A stretch of DNA of 64,000 bases from Ruegeria sp. HKCCSA071. Lineage in GTDB: Bacteria; Pseudomonadota; Alphaproteobacteria; Rhodobacterales; Rhodobacteraceae. The notes beneath the pieces are model-generated. The model was not told where the DNA came from. It saw only the letters and a list, made by a program, of their open reading frames with translations, and did no database searches. Where the stretch lies: NCBI RefSeq assembly GCF_017872555.1, contig NZ_JAEDOX010000002.1, positions 264,940 to 328,939 on the forward strand, read 5' to 3'. Every line of letters starts with the position of its first letter. Within the stretch, counting starts at the first letter, position 1. The position numbers and the translations under genes were made by a program. This document shows positions 9,299 to 17,023 of the stretch, piece after piece.

Positions 9299-10324
9299 AT
9301 GGGCGATGATCAAACCGGGGGCAAGTGCCACATGTGCGACGCGGCAATCAGGATCGAAGGGCTGCGCAAAACCTATCGCGGTGGCAAGGGTCAGCCCGAA
9401 AAGCATGCGCTGAAAGGCATTAACCTGACCGTCCCGCGCGGCTCGGTTTTTGGTCTGCTGGGTCCGAACGGTGCCGGAAAATCGACCCTGATCAATATCC
9501 TAGCTGGTCTGGTGGTGAAGTCGGCGGGTCGCGTGGCGATCTGGGGCTTCGATCAGGATCAGAATCCACGCCAGTCGCGATCGGCCATTGGTGTGATGCC
9601 ACAAGAGCTCAACCTCGACCCGTTTTTCACCCCGCGCGGCGCGCTTGAGGTTCAGGCCGGTCTCTATGGCGTTCCGAAGTCCGAACGGCGCAGTGATCAG
9701 ATTCTTGAACTGGTCGGTCTCAGTGACAAGGCCGAGGCCTATGCCCGCACTCTTTCGGGTGGGATGCGGCGGCGGTTGCTGCTGGCCAAGGCACTGGTGC
9801 ATCACCCGAAAATCCTTGTGCTTGATGAGCCCACAGCAGGTGTGGATATCGAACTGCGCCAGATGCTCTGGGCCAATGTGCGCAAGCTGAACGAACGGGG
9901 CATGACCATCATCCTGACCACCCACTACTTGGAAGAAGCGCAGGAGATGTGCGACGAGATCGCCATTATCAACCACGGTGAAAAGGTCGCGCAGGACAGC
10001 ACGGCCAACTTGCTGGGCCGCATGGACAGCCGCACCATGGTGATTGTGCCCGACAGCCCGATCATTGATCTGCCTGTGTCAGAAGGCGTCGAGGCAGCTC
10101 TCCGCGATGATGGCAGCCTTGTCCTGCAATACCGAAACATTCAGACCAGTGCCGAGCAGGTTCTGGAATCGGTGCGCGCCGCGAATATCCGCATCCGCGA
10201 CGTCCGCACGGAAGAGGCCGATCTTGAGGATGTATTCCTTGCCCTGACCTCGTCCCGTACCGAGGATCACCCAGCGGATGATAAGGATCAGCCACGCCGG
10301 GGCATCCACCGGGTCAAGCTTTAG
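9299..10324 (+). CDS. ABC transporter ATP-binding protein (ABC-2 export type)
   Basis: A 341-residue ATPase of the type that pairs with ABC-2 permeases (NodI/CcmA/YadG-like). Walker A is GPNGAGKST, the Q-loop lies in MPQELNLDP, the signature is LSGGMRRRLLLAK, and Walker B is ILVLDEPTAGVD, followed by the switch histidine in TTHYLEE. About 100 C-terminal residues form the accessory domain seen in this subfamily. The open frame reaches far upstream, but ATG 9299 has TTAGGTG before it and avoids the divergent CHCC gene; ATG 9332 is an alternative. No permease gene is adjacent, because the next gene is convergent and overlaps by four bases. Confidence 0.9.
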   Translation: MGDDQTGGKCHMCDAAIRIEGLRKTYRGGKGQPEKHALKGINLTVPRGSVFGLLGPNGAGKSTLINILAGLVVKSAGRVAIWGFDQDQNPRQSRSAIGVMPQELNLDPFFTPRGALEVQAGLYGVPKSERRSDQILELVGLSDKAEAYARTLSGGMRRRLLLAKALVHHPKILVLDEPTAGVDIELRQMLWANVRKLNERGMTIILTTHYLEEAQEMCDEIAIINHGEKVAQDSTANLLGRMDSRTMVIVPDSPIIDLPVSEGVEAALRDDGSLVLQYRNIQTSAEQVLESVRAANIRIRDVRTEEADLEDVFLALTSSRTEDHPADDKDQPRRGIHRVKL

Positions 10325-10785
10325 GCGCGGTCTATTCGCGCCTGATAGCAGTTATTCCGCGCAGACCGCACGTGAATATAGGCGACGTCGGATCGGGAAA
10401 GGATTTCCCTGACTTTTGCGCCGATCCTGTCCGTCGGTGTGACCGCCCCGGTGCCATAGACGATCCTGTCATCCGCACCGTAGCCCTTGATCAGATAGTC
10501 GGGCGAGGTGATCAGAATTTCGGGCAGCGCGTCTTCCTCGTATCGCTCGCATGGTGTTGCACACAGAAAGATCGGGCCGGTTTCTGCATAGGGATGTGTC
10601 TCTGAAAAAGGCCGATGTGCCAGTATCAGCATCTCATCGCCCTCGGGGATATGTCGCAGGCAGTGGCGGCACGGGTTACCTGCACCCGTCGACACAGCGC
10701 GTTCCGGCGTTGAACCATATGCATCCGGGCCACCCGCCTGTAGGGCGCGTACATCGTTGGTGGGCAAAGCAGTGATTTTGAACAT
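10321..10785 (-). CDS. DUF1203 domain-containing protein
   Basis: A 154-residue protein of the DUF1203 family. Family features are the CRHCLRHIPEGDEMLILAHRPF block around residues 33-54, FLCATPCERY, and the C-terminal VRSARNNCYQARIDRA. Several cysteines and histidines could bind a metal, but this is unproven. The frame is open upstream to 11046, but ATG 10785 has an excellent AAGGAG eight bases before it. The gene diverges from dnaE2; the 110-base gap holds the dnaE2 LexA box. Confidence 0.85.
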   Translation of the reverse strand: MFKITALPTNDVRALQAGGPDAYGSTPERAVSTGAGNPCRHCLRHIPEGDEMLILAHRPFSETHPYAETGPIFLCATPCERYEEDALPEILITSPDYLIKGYGADDRIVYGTGAVTPTDRIGAKVREILSRSDVAYIHVRSARNNCYQARIDRA

Positions 10786-10863
10786 CTCGGATCTCCTTTT
10801 TGCCGACCATGCCCACCTGACCGGACCCAATCGACCCGTTTCCTGCGCAAAGGACTCGAAAAA

Positions 10864-10878
10864 GAACAAAACGTGAAT
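10864..10878 (+). promoter_or_regulatory. Probable LexA (SOS) box of dnaE2
   Basis: GAAC, seven bases, then GAAT, lying 16 bases upstream of the dnaE2 start. The alphaproteobacterial LexA operator is the direct repeat GTTC-N7-GTTC, i.e. GAAC-N7-GAAC on the other strand; this copy has one mismatch in the last base. The perfect copy before imuB in the same window supports the call. Confidence 0.6.
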
Positions 10879-10894
10879 ATAATGTGGAATCGCC

Positions 10895-13813
10895 ATGTAT
10901 GCCGAGCTGTCGATCACGTCGAATTTTACCTTCCTCACCGGGGCCTCGCACCCCGAGGAGTATATGGAGCGTGCCGTCACCCTGGGCTTGCCCGCCATTG
11001 CGATTTCTGATGACAACTCGGTCGCCGGGATCGTCCGCGCCCACACTCAGGCGTGCGAGATCGCCCGCAAGGTCCGCGAACGGCTGGCGTGGGAGGAGCA
11101 GAATACCTCAATCGGGCCACCCTGCCCCGATCACATCCCCAAGCCGCCCTCCTATCCCATCCACGCGGTTCCCCGCCTGATCCCGGCGGCGCGGCTGATC
11201 TTCACCGATGCGCCCATGGTCACCGCCCTGCCCCTGAACCGGCAGGGCTGGGCCAACCTGTGCCGCATCCTCTCCAAAGGCCGTCTGCGCGCCGAGAAGG
11301 GCGACTGCATCCTGCACCTGTCTGACCTGCTCGAATTTTCCGATGACCTCCACCTGCTGCTGTGGCCACAGGCGGCGGGCTCTCCGGGCGGCGCGGGCGC
11401 GTGGCGGACACAGGCGCAGCAGCTGACGCGCCGCTTTGCCGGGCGGATGTATCTGTTGATGCACCCCCGGTATGATGGCGCCGATAGCGCGTTTTTCTCT
11501 TTATTAGAGACTGAGGCAAAACAGCTTGGCATCCTCACGCTCGCCAGTGCGACACCGATGATGCACCACGGCACCCGCCGCAAACTGGGCGATGTGCTGA
11601 CCGCCATCCGCCTGCGCCGCAAGGTGGACGCATTGGGCCGGGACGCTTTGGCCAATGGTGAACAGCGCCTGCGCTCCGAGGCCGAGATGCTACGCATCTT
11701 CAAAGGTCATGAGGGGGCCGTTGCCCGCGCCCATGAACTCAGTGAACAACTCACATTCTCGCTGGACGAGCTGCGCTATGAATACCCCAGCGAGGGCAGC
11801 GCGCAAGAAACCCCGACCCAGCGCCTGCACCGTCTGGCGCATGAGGGGTTGAAATGGCGCTATCCCGCCGGGGCGTCCGAGAAAGCCAAAAAGATGCTGG
11901 CGCATGAGCTGACGCTGATCGGCAAGCTGAAATACGAACCCTACTTCCTGACCGTCCGCGATATCGTCCATTTTGCCCGTTCGCGCAGCATCCTCTGCCA
12001 GGGGCGCGGCTCGGCTGCCAACTCGGTCGTCTGTTTCTGTCTCGGCATCACCGAGGTCAGCCCCGAGATGGGCACCATGGTGTTTGAACGCTTCGTCTCC
12101 GAGGCGCGCGATGAACCGCCAGACATAGATGTCGATTTCGAACATGAACGCCGCGAGGAGGTGATCCAGCACATCTATGACCGCTATGGCCGCGAACGCG
12201 CGGGCCTCTGCGCCACGGTGGTCCATTACCGCGGCAAACGCGCCATCCGCGAGGTTGGACGCGCCATGGGCCTGACCGAAGATACGATCTCGGCGCTTTC
12301 CTCACAGCTTTGGGGTTTTTTCTCGGCCTCGGGGCTTGAGGCGCAACGGATGCGCGAAATTGGCCTCGACCCCGAAGATCGACGCCTGAAACAGACTCTA
12401 ATGCTGGTTTATGAGATCGACGGCTTTCCCCGCCACCTCTCGCAGCATGTGGGAGGATTTATCATCACCGAGGGCCGGCTGGATGAGCTTGTCCCCATCG
12501 AAAACGCCACGATGGAGGGCCGCACGGTCATCTGCTGGGACAAGGACGATATCGACAGCCTTGGCATCCTCAAGGTCGATGTCCTCAGCCTCGGGATGCT
12601 CACCTGCATCCGCAAGGCGTTTGACCTGATCGGCCAGCATCATCAGACCAGCTACACCCTTGCCACCCTGCCGCCCGAGGATCCGGTGGTCTATGACATG
12701 CTCTGCAAGGCGGACAGCATCGGCGTGTTTCAGGTGGAATCACGTGCACAGATGAACTTCCTGCCGCGGATGCGGCCGCGTAATTTCTATGATCTGGTGA
12801 TCGAGGTTGCCATCATCCGCCCCGGCCCCATTCAGGGCGACATGGTCCACCCCTATATCCGCCGCCGGAACGGAGAGGAGGAGGTCAGCTTCCCCTCGGA
12901 CGCGCTGGGTGAGGTATTGGGCAAAACGCTAGGCGTACCGCTGTTTCAGGAACAGGCAATGCAGATCGCCATTGTCGGCGCGGGGTTCACCCCGGAACAG
13001 GCCGATCGGCTGCGCCGCTCGCTGGCAACCTTCAAGAAACATGGCAATGTCAGCGAATTCCGCGCGCTCTTTTTGCGCGGGATGAAACGCAACGGGTATG
13101 AGGATGACTTCGCCGAGCGCTGTTTTTCGCAGATCGAAGGGTTCGGGTCTTATGGCTTCCCCGAAAGCCACGCGGCCAGTTTTGCGCTGCTGGTCTATGC
13201 CTCGGCCTGGATCAAATGCCACCATCCGGGCATCTTCGCCTGCGCCCTGCTGAACTCGCAGCCGATGGGGTTCTACGCGCCAGCGCAAATCGTGCGGGAT
13301 GCGCGCGAACATGGCGTTCAGGTGCGCCCGGTCTGCATCAATGCCAGCTTCTGGGACAACGTGATGGAGCCCGACGGCCATGGCGGGCTGGCGCTGCGGC
13401 TGGGCTTTCGCCAGATCAAGGGGCTTAGCGAAGAGGACGCCAGTTGGCTGACCGCCGCACGCGGCAACGGCTACACCCAGGTCGACGATGTCTGGCGCCG
13501 CGCAGGCCTTGGGCCATCGGTGATCGAACGGCTGGCCGAGGCTGATGCCTTCGCCGCTTGCGATCTGACCCGGCGCGAGGCGCTGTGGCAAGCCAAGGCA
13601 ATTGCCACCGCCAAACCTCTGCCACTGTTCTCGCAGGACTTGGAGGGCGAGGCGCTGGATGAACCCAAGGCTTACCTGCCACAGATGGCGCTGGGCGAGC
13701 AGGTGGTCGAAGATTACGTCGCCACCCGCCTCAGCCTGCGGGCGCACCCGGTGGCCCTGCTGCGGCATCTGCTGACACCGGATGGGCGCGACAAAACCAC
13801 CTCTGTTCCGTAA
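10895..13813 (+). CDS. dnaE2: Error-prone DNA polymerase DnaE2 (ImuC), lacking the usual C-terminal domain
   Basis: A 972-residue C-family polymerase for SOS-induced translesion synthesis. It begins with a degenerate PHP domain (MYAELSITSNFTFLTGASHPEE), typical of DnaE2 in lacking most metal ligands. Catalytic aspartates are present in PPDIDVDFEHERREE (near residue 410) and in the ILKVDVLSLGML stretch. The helix-hairpin-helix region follows (IKGLSEEDASW). The protein stops at RHLLTPDGRDKTTSVP, just where family members normally continue about 100 residues into an OB-fold; only 48 bases separate the stop from the globin gene. Usually dnaE2 follows imuA-imuB; here imuB is 3.2 kb downstream and imuA is not seen. 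A LexA box precedes the gene. Confidence 0.92.
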   Translation: MYAELSITSNFTFLTGASHPEEYMERAVTLGLPAIAISDDNSVAGIVRAHTQACEIARKVRERLAWEEQNTSIGPPCPDHIPKPPSYPIHAVPRLIPAARLIFTDAPMVTALPLNRQGWANLCRILSKGRLRAEKGDCILHLSDLLEFSDDLHLLLWPQAAGSPGGAGAWRTQAQQLTRRFAGRMYLLMHPRYDGADSAFFSLLETEAKQLGILTLASATPMMHHGTRRKLGDVLTAIRLRRKVDALGRDALANGEQRLRSEAEMLRIFKGHEGAVARAHELSEQLTFSLDELRYEYPSEGSAQETPTQRLHRLAHEGLKWRYPAGASEKAKKMLAHELTLIGKLKYEPYFLTVRDIVHFARSRSILCQGRGSAANSVVCFCLGITEVSPEMGTMVFERFVSEARDEPPDIDVDFEHERREEVIQHIYDRYGRERAGLCATVVHYRGKRAIREVGRAMGLTEDTISALSSQLWGFFSASGLEAQRMREIGLDPEDRRLKQTLMLVYEIDGFPRHLSQHVGGFIITEGRLDELVPIENATMEGRTVICWDKDDIDSLGILKVDVLSLGMLTCIRKAFDLIGQHHQTSYTLATLPPEDPVVYDMLCKADSIGVFQVESRAQMNFLPRMRPRNFYDLVIEVAIIRPGPIQGDMVHPYIRRRNGEEEVSFPSDALGEVLGKTLGVPLFQEQAMQIAIVGAGFTPEQADRLRRSLATFKKHGNVSEFRALFLRGMKRNGYEDDFAERCFSQIEGFGSYGFPESHAASFALLVYASAWIKCHHPGIFACALLNSQPMGFYAPAQIVRDAREHGVQVRPVCINASFWDNVMEPDGHGGLALRLGFRQIKGLSEEDASWLTAARGNGYTQVDDVWRRAGLGPSVIERLAEADAFAACDLTRREALWQAKAIATAKPLPLFSQDLEGEALDEPKAYLPQMALGEQVVEDYVATRLSLRAHPVALLRHLLTPDGRDKTTSVP

Positions 13814-13861
13814 CGCCGGAACACCCTATCTGCCAAAAACAGAGTCGAAATTCAGGCCGTC

Positions 13862-14275
13862 ATGACCAGACCCATCCTTCCCCCGCGCTTTCCCGCGACG
13901 CCCGAGCAGATCAACGCGCAAGTTCGCGCCTTTTATGCCCGTATCCGGCAAGACGCGGTTCTTGGGCCCGTATTCGCAAACCACGTCACCGACTGGCCCG
14001 CGCATGAGGACAAGATCGCCGCCTTCTGGCGCAATGCCATCCTGTATGAGCGCTGCTATGACGGCAATCCGCAACGGGTCCATATCGAACGGCCCGATGT
14101 GAAACCGGAATTTTTTGCCCATTGGCTGGATCTGTTCGAAGAGGTTGCCACCCGAACGCTGCCCGCTGAAACGGCCACCCCGTGGGTCGCCTTGGCCCGC
14201 CGCATCGGTGTCGGCATGAAGGCAGGTGTCCAATCCGCGCGACAGCCCAAAGACGCGCCGCCGCTCCTGCGATGA
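13862..14275 (+). CDS. Group III truncated hemoglobin
   Basis: A 137-residue globin of the group III truncated family (TrHbP/Ctb type). Recognisable features are FYARIRQDAVLGPVFANHV in helices A-B, the CD/E region ending in AAFWRNAILYERCYDGNP, and the presumed proximal histidine H74 in QRVHIER. HWLDLFEE forms helix G. Group III globins bind O2 and NO; roles in nitrosative stress or peroxide chemistry have been proposed. It lies 48 bases after dnaE2 on the same strand and may be co-transcribed, though a functional link is not evident. Confidence 0.88.
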   Translation: MTRPILPPRFPATPEQINAQVRAFYARIRQDAVLGPVFANHVTDWPAHEDKIAAFWRNAILYERCYDGNPQRVHIERPDVKPEFFAHWLDLFEEVATRTLPAETATPWVALARRIGVGMKAGVQSARQPKDAPPLLR

Positions 14276-14427
14276 TCCCAGATCATGGCGGCCATGCGAT
14301 GTTAGCGGTAAAATAAGGACTATTCGCGCCCTCAGAATAGGGTTAATCAGCACAAGGACAGCCGGGAACCCTGCCTGCGCTGCTATGATGTATCGTCACC
14401 ATACCAACATAGGCCGAGGCCGGATCG

Positions 14428-15366
14428 ATGAGCGCACAAAACAACACCCTGCGGGGGCTTGGCTATGCATTTCTTGGCTTTGCCGTCTTTGCCAGCCACG
14501 ACGCGCTGATCAAGGTGCTGGGCGGCACCTATTCAGTGATGCAGATCATCTTTTTCGCCACGCTGTTTTCGTTCGTTCCAATGGCCGTCACGATCCTGGC
14601 CGACCGCACGACGGGAAACTTTCTGCCGCATCATCCATGGCTGGTTTTGCTGCGCTCGGGCCTGATGGTAACGGCTATGTCCTGCGCGTTTTACGCGTTT
14701 TCGGTTCTGCCACTGGCCGAGGTCTATTCCCTGCTGTTCTCATTCCCGCTGATCGTCACGGTGCTGTCGATCCCGATACTGGGTGAAGTGGTCCGCGTTC
14801 AGCGCTGGGCTGCGGTTGGTGTCGGCCTGATCGGTGTCCTGATCGTTCTGCGCCCCGGTGCAACGGATATCACACTGGGCCACATGGCCGCCCTGATGGC
14901 CGCCTTCTGCAGCGCCTTTGCCTCGGTCCTGGTGCGCAAGATCGGGAATGAGGAGCGCTCGGCCGTGCTGATCCTCTATCCGATGTTGCTGGCTATCGTT
15001 GTGATGAGCCTTGCCCAACCGGCTGTATATCAGCCGCCGTCCCTGCTGCATCTGGCGATGATGGCACTGGTTGGGGTGTTTTCCGTCATCGCCCAACACC
15101 TGATCATTCTGGCCTACCGCGCCGCGCCCGCCGGTGTCGTCGCCCCCAGCCAGTACAGCCAGATCATCTGGGCGACGCTGTTTGGCATGATCTTCTTCGA
15201 CGAGCGCCCTGACATCTGGGTCGCCGTCGGTGCCAGTATCATCATCGCATCCGGTGTCTATGTTGTTTGGCGAGAAAGCCGGGCCAACACCACCTCGGTC
15301 AACACCCCGGTTCTGCGGGTTCGTTCACCCCGGGCAGACACAGGGGCAACACGGCCTGGAAAGTAG
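14428..15366 (+). CDS. EamA/DMT superfamily transporter
   Basis: A 312-residue membrane protein with ten predicted helices and two EamA repeats. Visible blocks include GYAFLGFAVFASHDALIKVLGG at helix 1, PLAEVYSLLFSFPLIVTVLSIPILGE at the end of the first repeat and its counterpart APSQYSQIIWATLFGMIFFDERP in the second. The last 30 residues form a polar tail rich in Arg and Thr. It belongs to the RhaT/S-adenosylmethionine-uptake-like branch, but the substrate cannot be fixed. A strong bidirectional terminator follows it. Confidence 0.88.
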   Translation: MSAQNNTLRGLGYAFLGFAVFASHDALIKVLGGTYSVMQIIFFATLFSFVPMAVTILADRTTGNFLPHHPWLVLLRSGLMVTAMSCAFYAFSVLPLAEVYSLLFSFPLIVTVLSIPILGEVVRVQRWAAVGVGLIGVLIVLRPGATDITLGHMAALMAAFCSAFASVLVRKIGNEERSAVLILYPMLLAIVVMSLAQPAVYQPPSLLHLAMMALVGVFSVIAQHLIILAYRAAPAGVVAPSQYSQIIWATLFGMIFFDERPDIWVAVGASIIIASGVYVVWRESRANTTSVNTPVLRVRSPRADTGATRPGK

Positions 15367-15372
15367 GTATAA

Positions 15373-15402
15373 AAAACGGCGCGCCGATCAGCGCGCCGTT
15401 TT
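15373..15402. terminator. Bidirectional rho-independent terminator
   Basis: A perfect 12-base inverted repeat, AAAACGGCGCGC / GCGCGCCGTTTT, with a six-base loop. It sits between the convergent DMT transporter and formaldehyde dehydrogenase genes. A-runs on one side and T-runs on the other let it work in both directions. Confidence 0.85.
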
Positions 15403-15423
15403 CGACAACTTTGGTGTTTACTC

Positions 15424-16536
15424 TTAGTAAATCACCACCGAACGGATACTTTCGCCCTTATGCATCAGGTCAAAGCCGTGGTTGATGTCGTCCAGACCCA
15501 TGGTGTGGGTGATCATCGGGTCGATCTCGATTTTGCCTTCCATGTACCAGTCGACGATCTTGGGCACATCCGTGCGCCCACGCGCGCCGCCGAACGCGGT
15601 ACCGCGCCATGAACGACCGGTAACCAGCTGGAATGGCCGGGTCGAGATTTCGGCCCCAGCAGGTGCCACGCCGATGATGATGGATTCGCCCCAGCCCTTA
15701 TGCGCTGATTCAAGTGCTGCGCGCATCACGCCGACATTGCCTGTGGCGTCAAACGTATAATCCGCACCGCCCCTGGTCAGGTTGACGAGATACGGCACCA
15801 GATCGCCTTCAACCTCGGACGGGTTCACGAAGTCGGTCATGCCGAACCTGGTGGCCATTTCCACCTTGGAGGGGTTCAGGTCGACGCCGACGATCTGGTC
15901 TGCTCCAGCCAGACGCAGGCCCTGAATGACGTTCAGGCCGATACCGCCCAGACCAAAAACGATTGCGCGGCTGCCGATTTCCACCTTGGCGGTGTTGATG
16001 ACCGCGCCGATACCGGTCGTGACACCACAGCCGATATAGCAGATCTTGTCGAACGGCGCGTCCTCGCGCACCTTGGCCAGCGCGATTTCAGGCAGAACCG
16101 TGTGGTTCGAGAAGGTCGAGCAGCCCATGTAATGCAAGATCGGATCGCCATCCAAGGTCGAGAAACGAGAGGTGCCATCGGGCATCAGACCCTTGCCCTG
16201 GGTTTCCCGGATCGCCTGACACAGGTTGGTCTTGGGGTGCAGACAGTATTCACACTCGCGGCATTCGGGGGTGTAAAGTGGGATCACATGATCGCCCGGT
16301 TTCAGGCTGGTTACACCCGGACCCACTTCGACCACGACGCCTGCGCCTTCATGGCCCAGAATGGCCGGGAACAGGCCTTCGGGGTCGGCACCCGACAGGG
16401 TGAATTCGTCGGTATGACAGATACCGGTGGCCTTGATCTCGACCAGAACCTCGCCCGCCTTGGGGCCTTCGAGGTTCACATCCATCACTTCCAAAGGTTT
16501 GCCTGCCTGAATGGCGACGGCGGCACGGGTACGCAT
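15424..16536 (-). CDS. frmA: S-(hydroxymethyl)glutathione dehydrogenase (class III alcohol dehydrogenase)
   Basis: A 370-residue zinc alcohol dehydrogenase of class III, oxidising S-hydroxymethylglutathione (the formaldehyde adduct) with NAD+. The catalytic zinc site is [17 protein letters not shown] and GHEGAGVV; the structural zinc is held by four cysteines in [15 protein letters not shown]. The nucleotide site is [10 protein letters not shown]. The frame opens at 16578, but ATG 16536 (MRTRAAVA) has GGGAGAAAAG upstream and matches family starts. In this clade formaldehyde arises from methylated compounds such as DMSP, glycine betaine or methylamines. The partner S-formylglutathione hydrolase is not adjacent. 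Also named adhC, adhI or flhA. Confidence 0.95.
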   Translation of the reverse strand: MRTRAAVAIQAGKPLEVMDVNLEGPKAGEVLVEIKATGICHTDEFTLSGADPEGLFPAILGHEGAGVVVEVGPGVTSLKPGDHVIPLYTPECRECEYCLHPKTNLCQAIRETQGKGLMPDGTSRFSTLDGDPILHYMGCSTFSNHTVLPEIALAKVREDAPFDKICYIGCGVTTGIGAVINTAKVEIGSRAIVFGLGGIGLNVIQGLRLAGADQIVGVDLNPSKVEMATRFGMTDFVNPSEVEGDLVPYLVNLTRGGADYTFDATGNVGVMRAALESAHKGWGESIIIGVAPAGAEISTRPFQLVTGRSWRGTAFGGARGRTDVPKIVDWYMEGKIEIDPMITHTMGLDDINHGFDLMHKGESIRSVVIY

Positions 16537-16666
16537 GCTACTTTTCTCCCTGTCACTTTTGCCCCGACCCTGCGTCAATTACAGGGTGTTTTCAACCGTG
16601 CTTTCATGGCAGGTTGGCTAATTAATTGATATTGCAGAAACGACATTGCCAGAATGAGGAACGCCA

Positions 16667-16957
16667 ATGCACCGATTTTTCCCGATCCTGATCTTTCTGG
16701 CGGCCTGCGCTGAGACTCCACCCGCGCCCGAAGACGCTTTGCTGCCGCCGGAACCTGCCCCGGTCGATCTGGCCTTTTGTCAGGGAGAGGATTTTTCCGA
16801 TACCGTTGGCCAGCCGGTTTCGAACATTCAGGCAAACCTGCCGGCGCGGTCGCGCGTGCTGGGCCCGGATGGAATCGCCACACAGGATTACCGCATCGAC
16901 CGGTTGAACGTGTACGTGAATGGCGACGGGATCATCCAGCGGCTGACCTGCGGATAA
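16667..16957 (+). CDS. Peptidase inhibitor I78 family lipoprotein
   Basis: A 96-residue secreted protein. The N-terminus is a lipoprotein signal with lipobox LAAC at about residues 11-14, followed by a proline-rich linker. The C-terminal 60 residues match the I78 inhibitor family, ending in the typical DYRIDRLNVYVNGDGIIQRLTCG-like block with a cysteine pair (FCQGED and LTCG) that may form a disulfide. I78 proteins inhibit serine proteases of the subtilisin type, so a protective role in the periplasm is likely. The gene lies upstream of imuB, but the LexA box between them belongs to imuB. Confidence 0.8.
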   Translation: MHRFFPILIFLAACAETPPAPEDALLPPEPAPVDLAFCQGEDFSDTVGQPVSNIQANLPARSRVLGPDGIATQDYRIDRLNVYVNGDGIIQRLTCG

Positions 16958-16992
16958 GGGCGGACTCGACTCAGGCATCGATTCTCACTTAA

Positions 16993-17007
16993 GAACAAAG
17001 TAAGAAC
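16993..17007 (+). promoter_or_regulatory. LexA (SOS) box of imuB
   Basis: A perfect GAAC-N7-GAAC (spacer AAAGTAA), the reverse complement of the alphaproteobacterial LexA operator GTTC-N7-GTTC, ending 16 bases before the imuB start. The spacing is the same as for the dnaE2 box. Confidence 0.8.
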
Positions 17008-17023
17008 ATTGTGATGCCTGCAA

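Noticed and set aside
10676..11046. Longer DUF1203 protein or a second gene reaching into dnaE2
   Set aside because: The upstream part overlaps dnaE2 and its LexA box, and the ATG at 10785 has an ideal ribosome-binding site.
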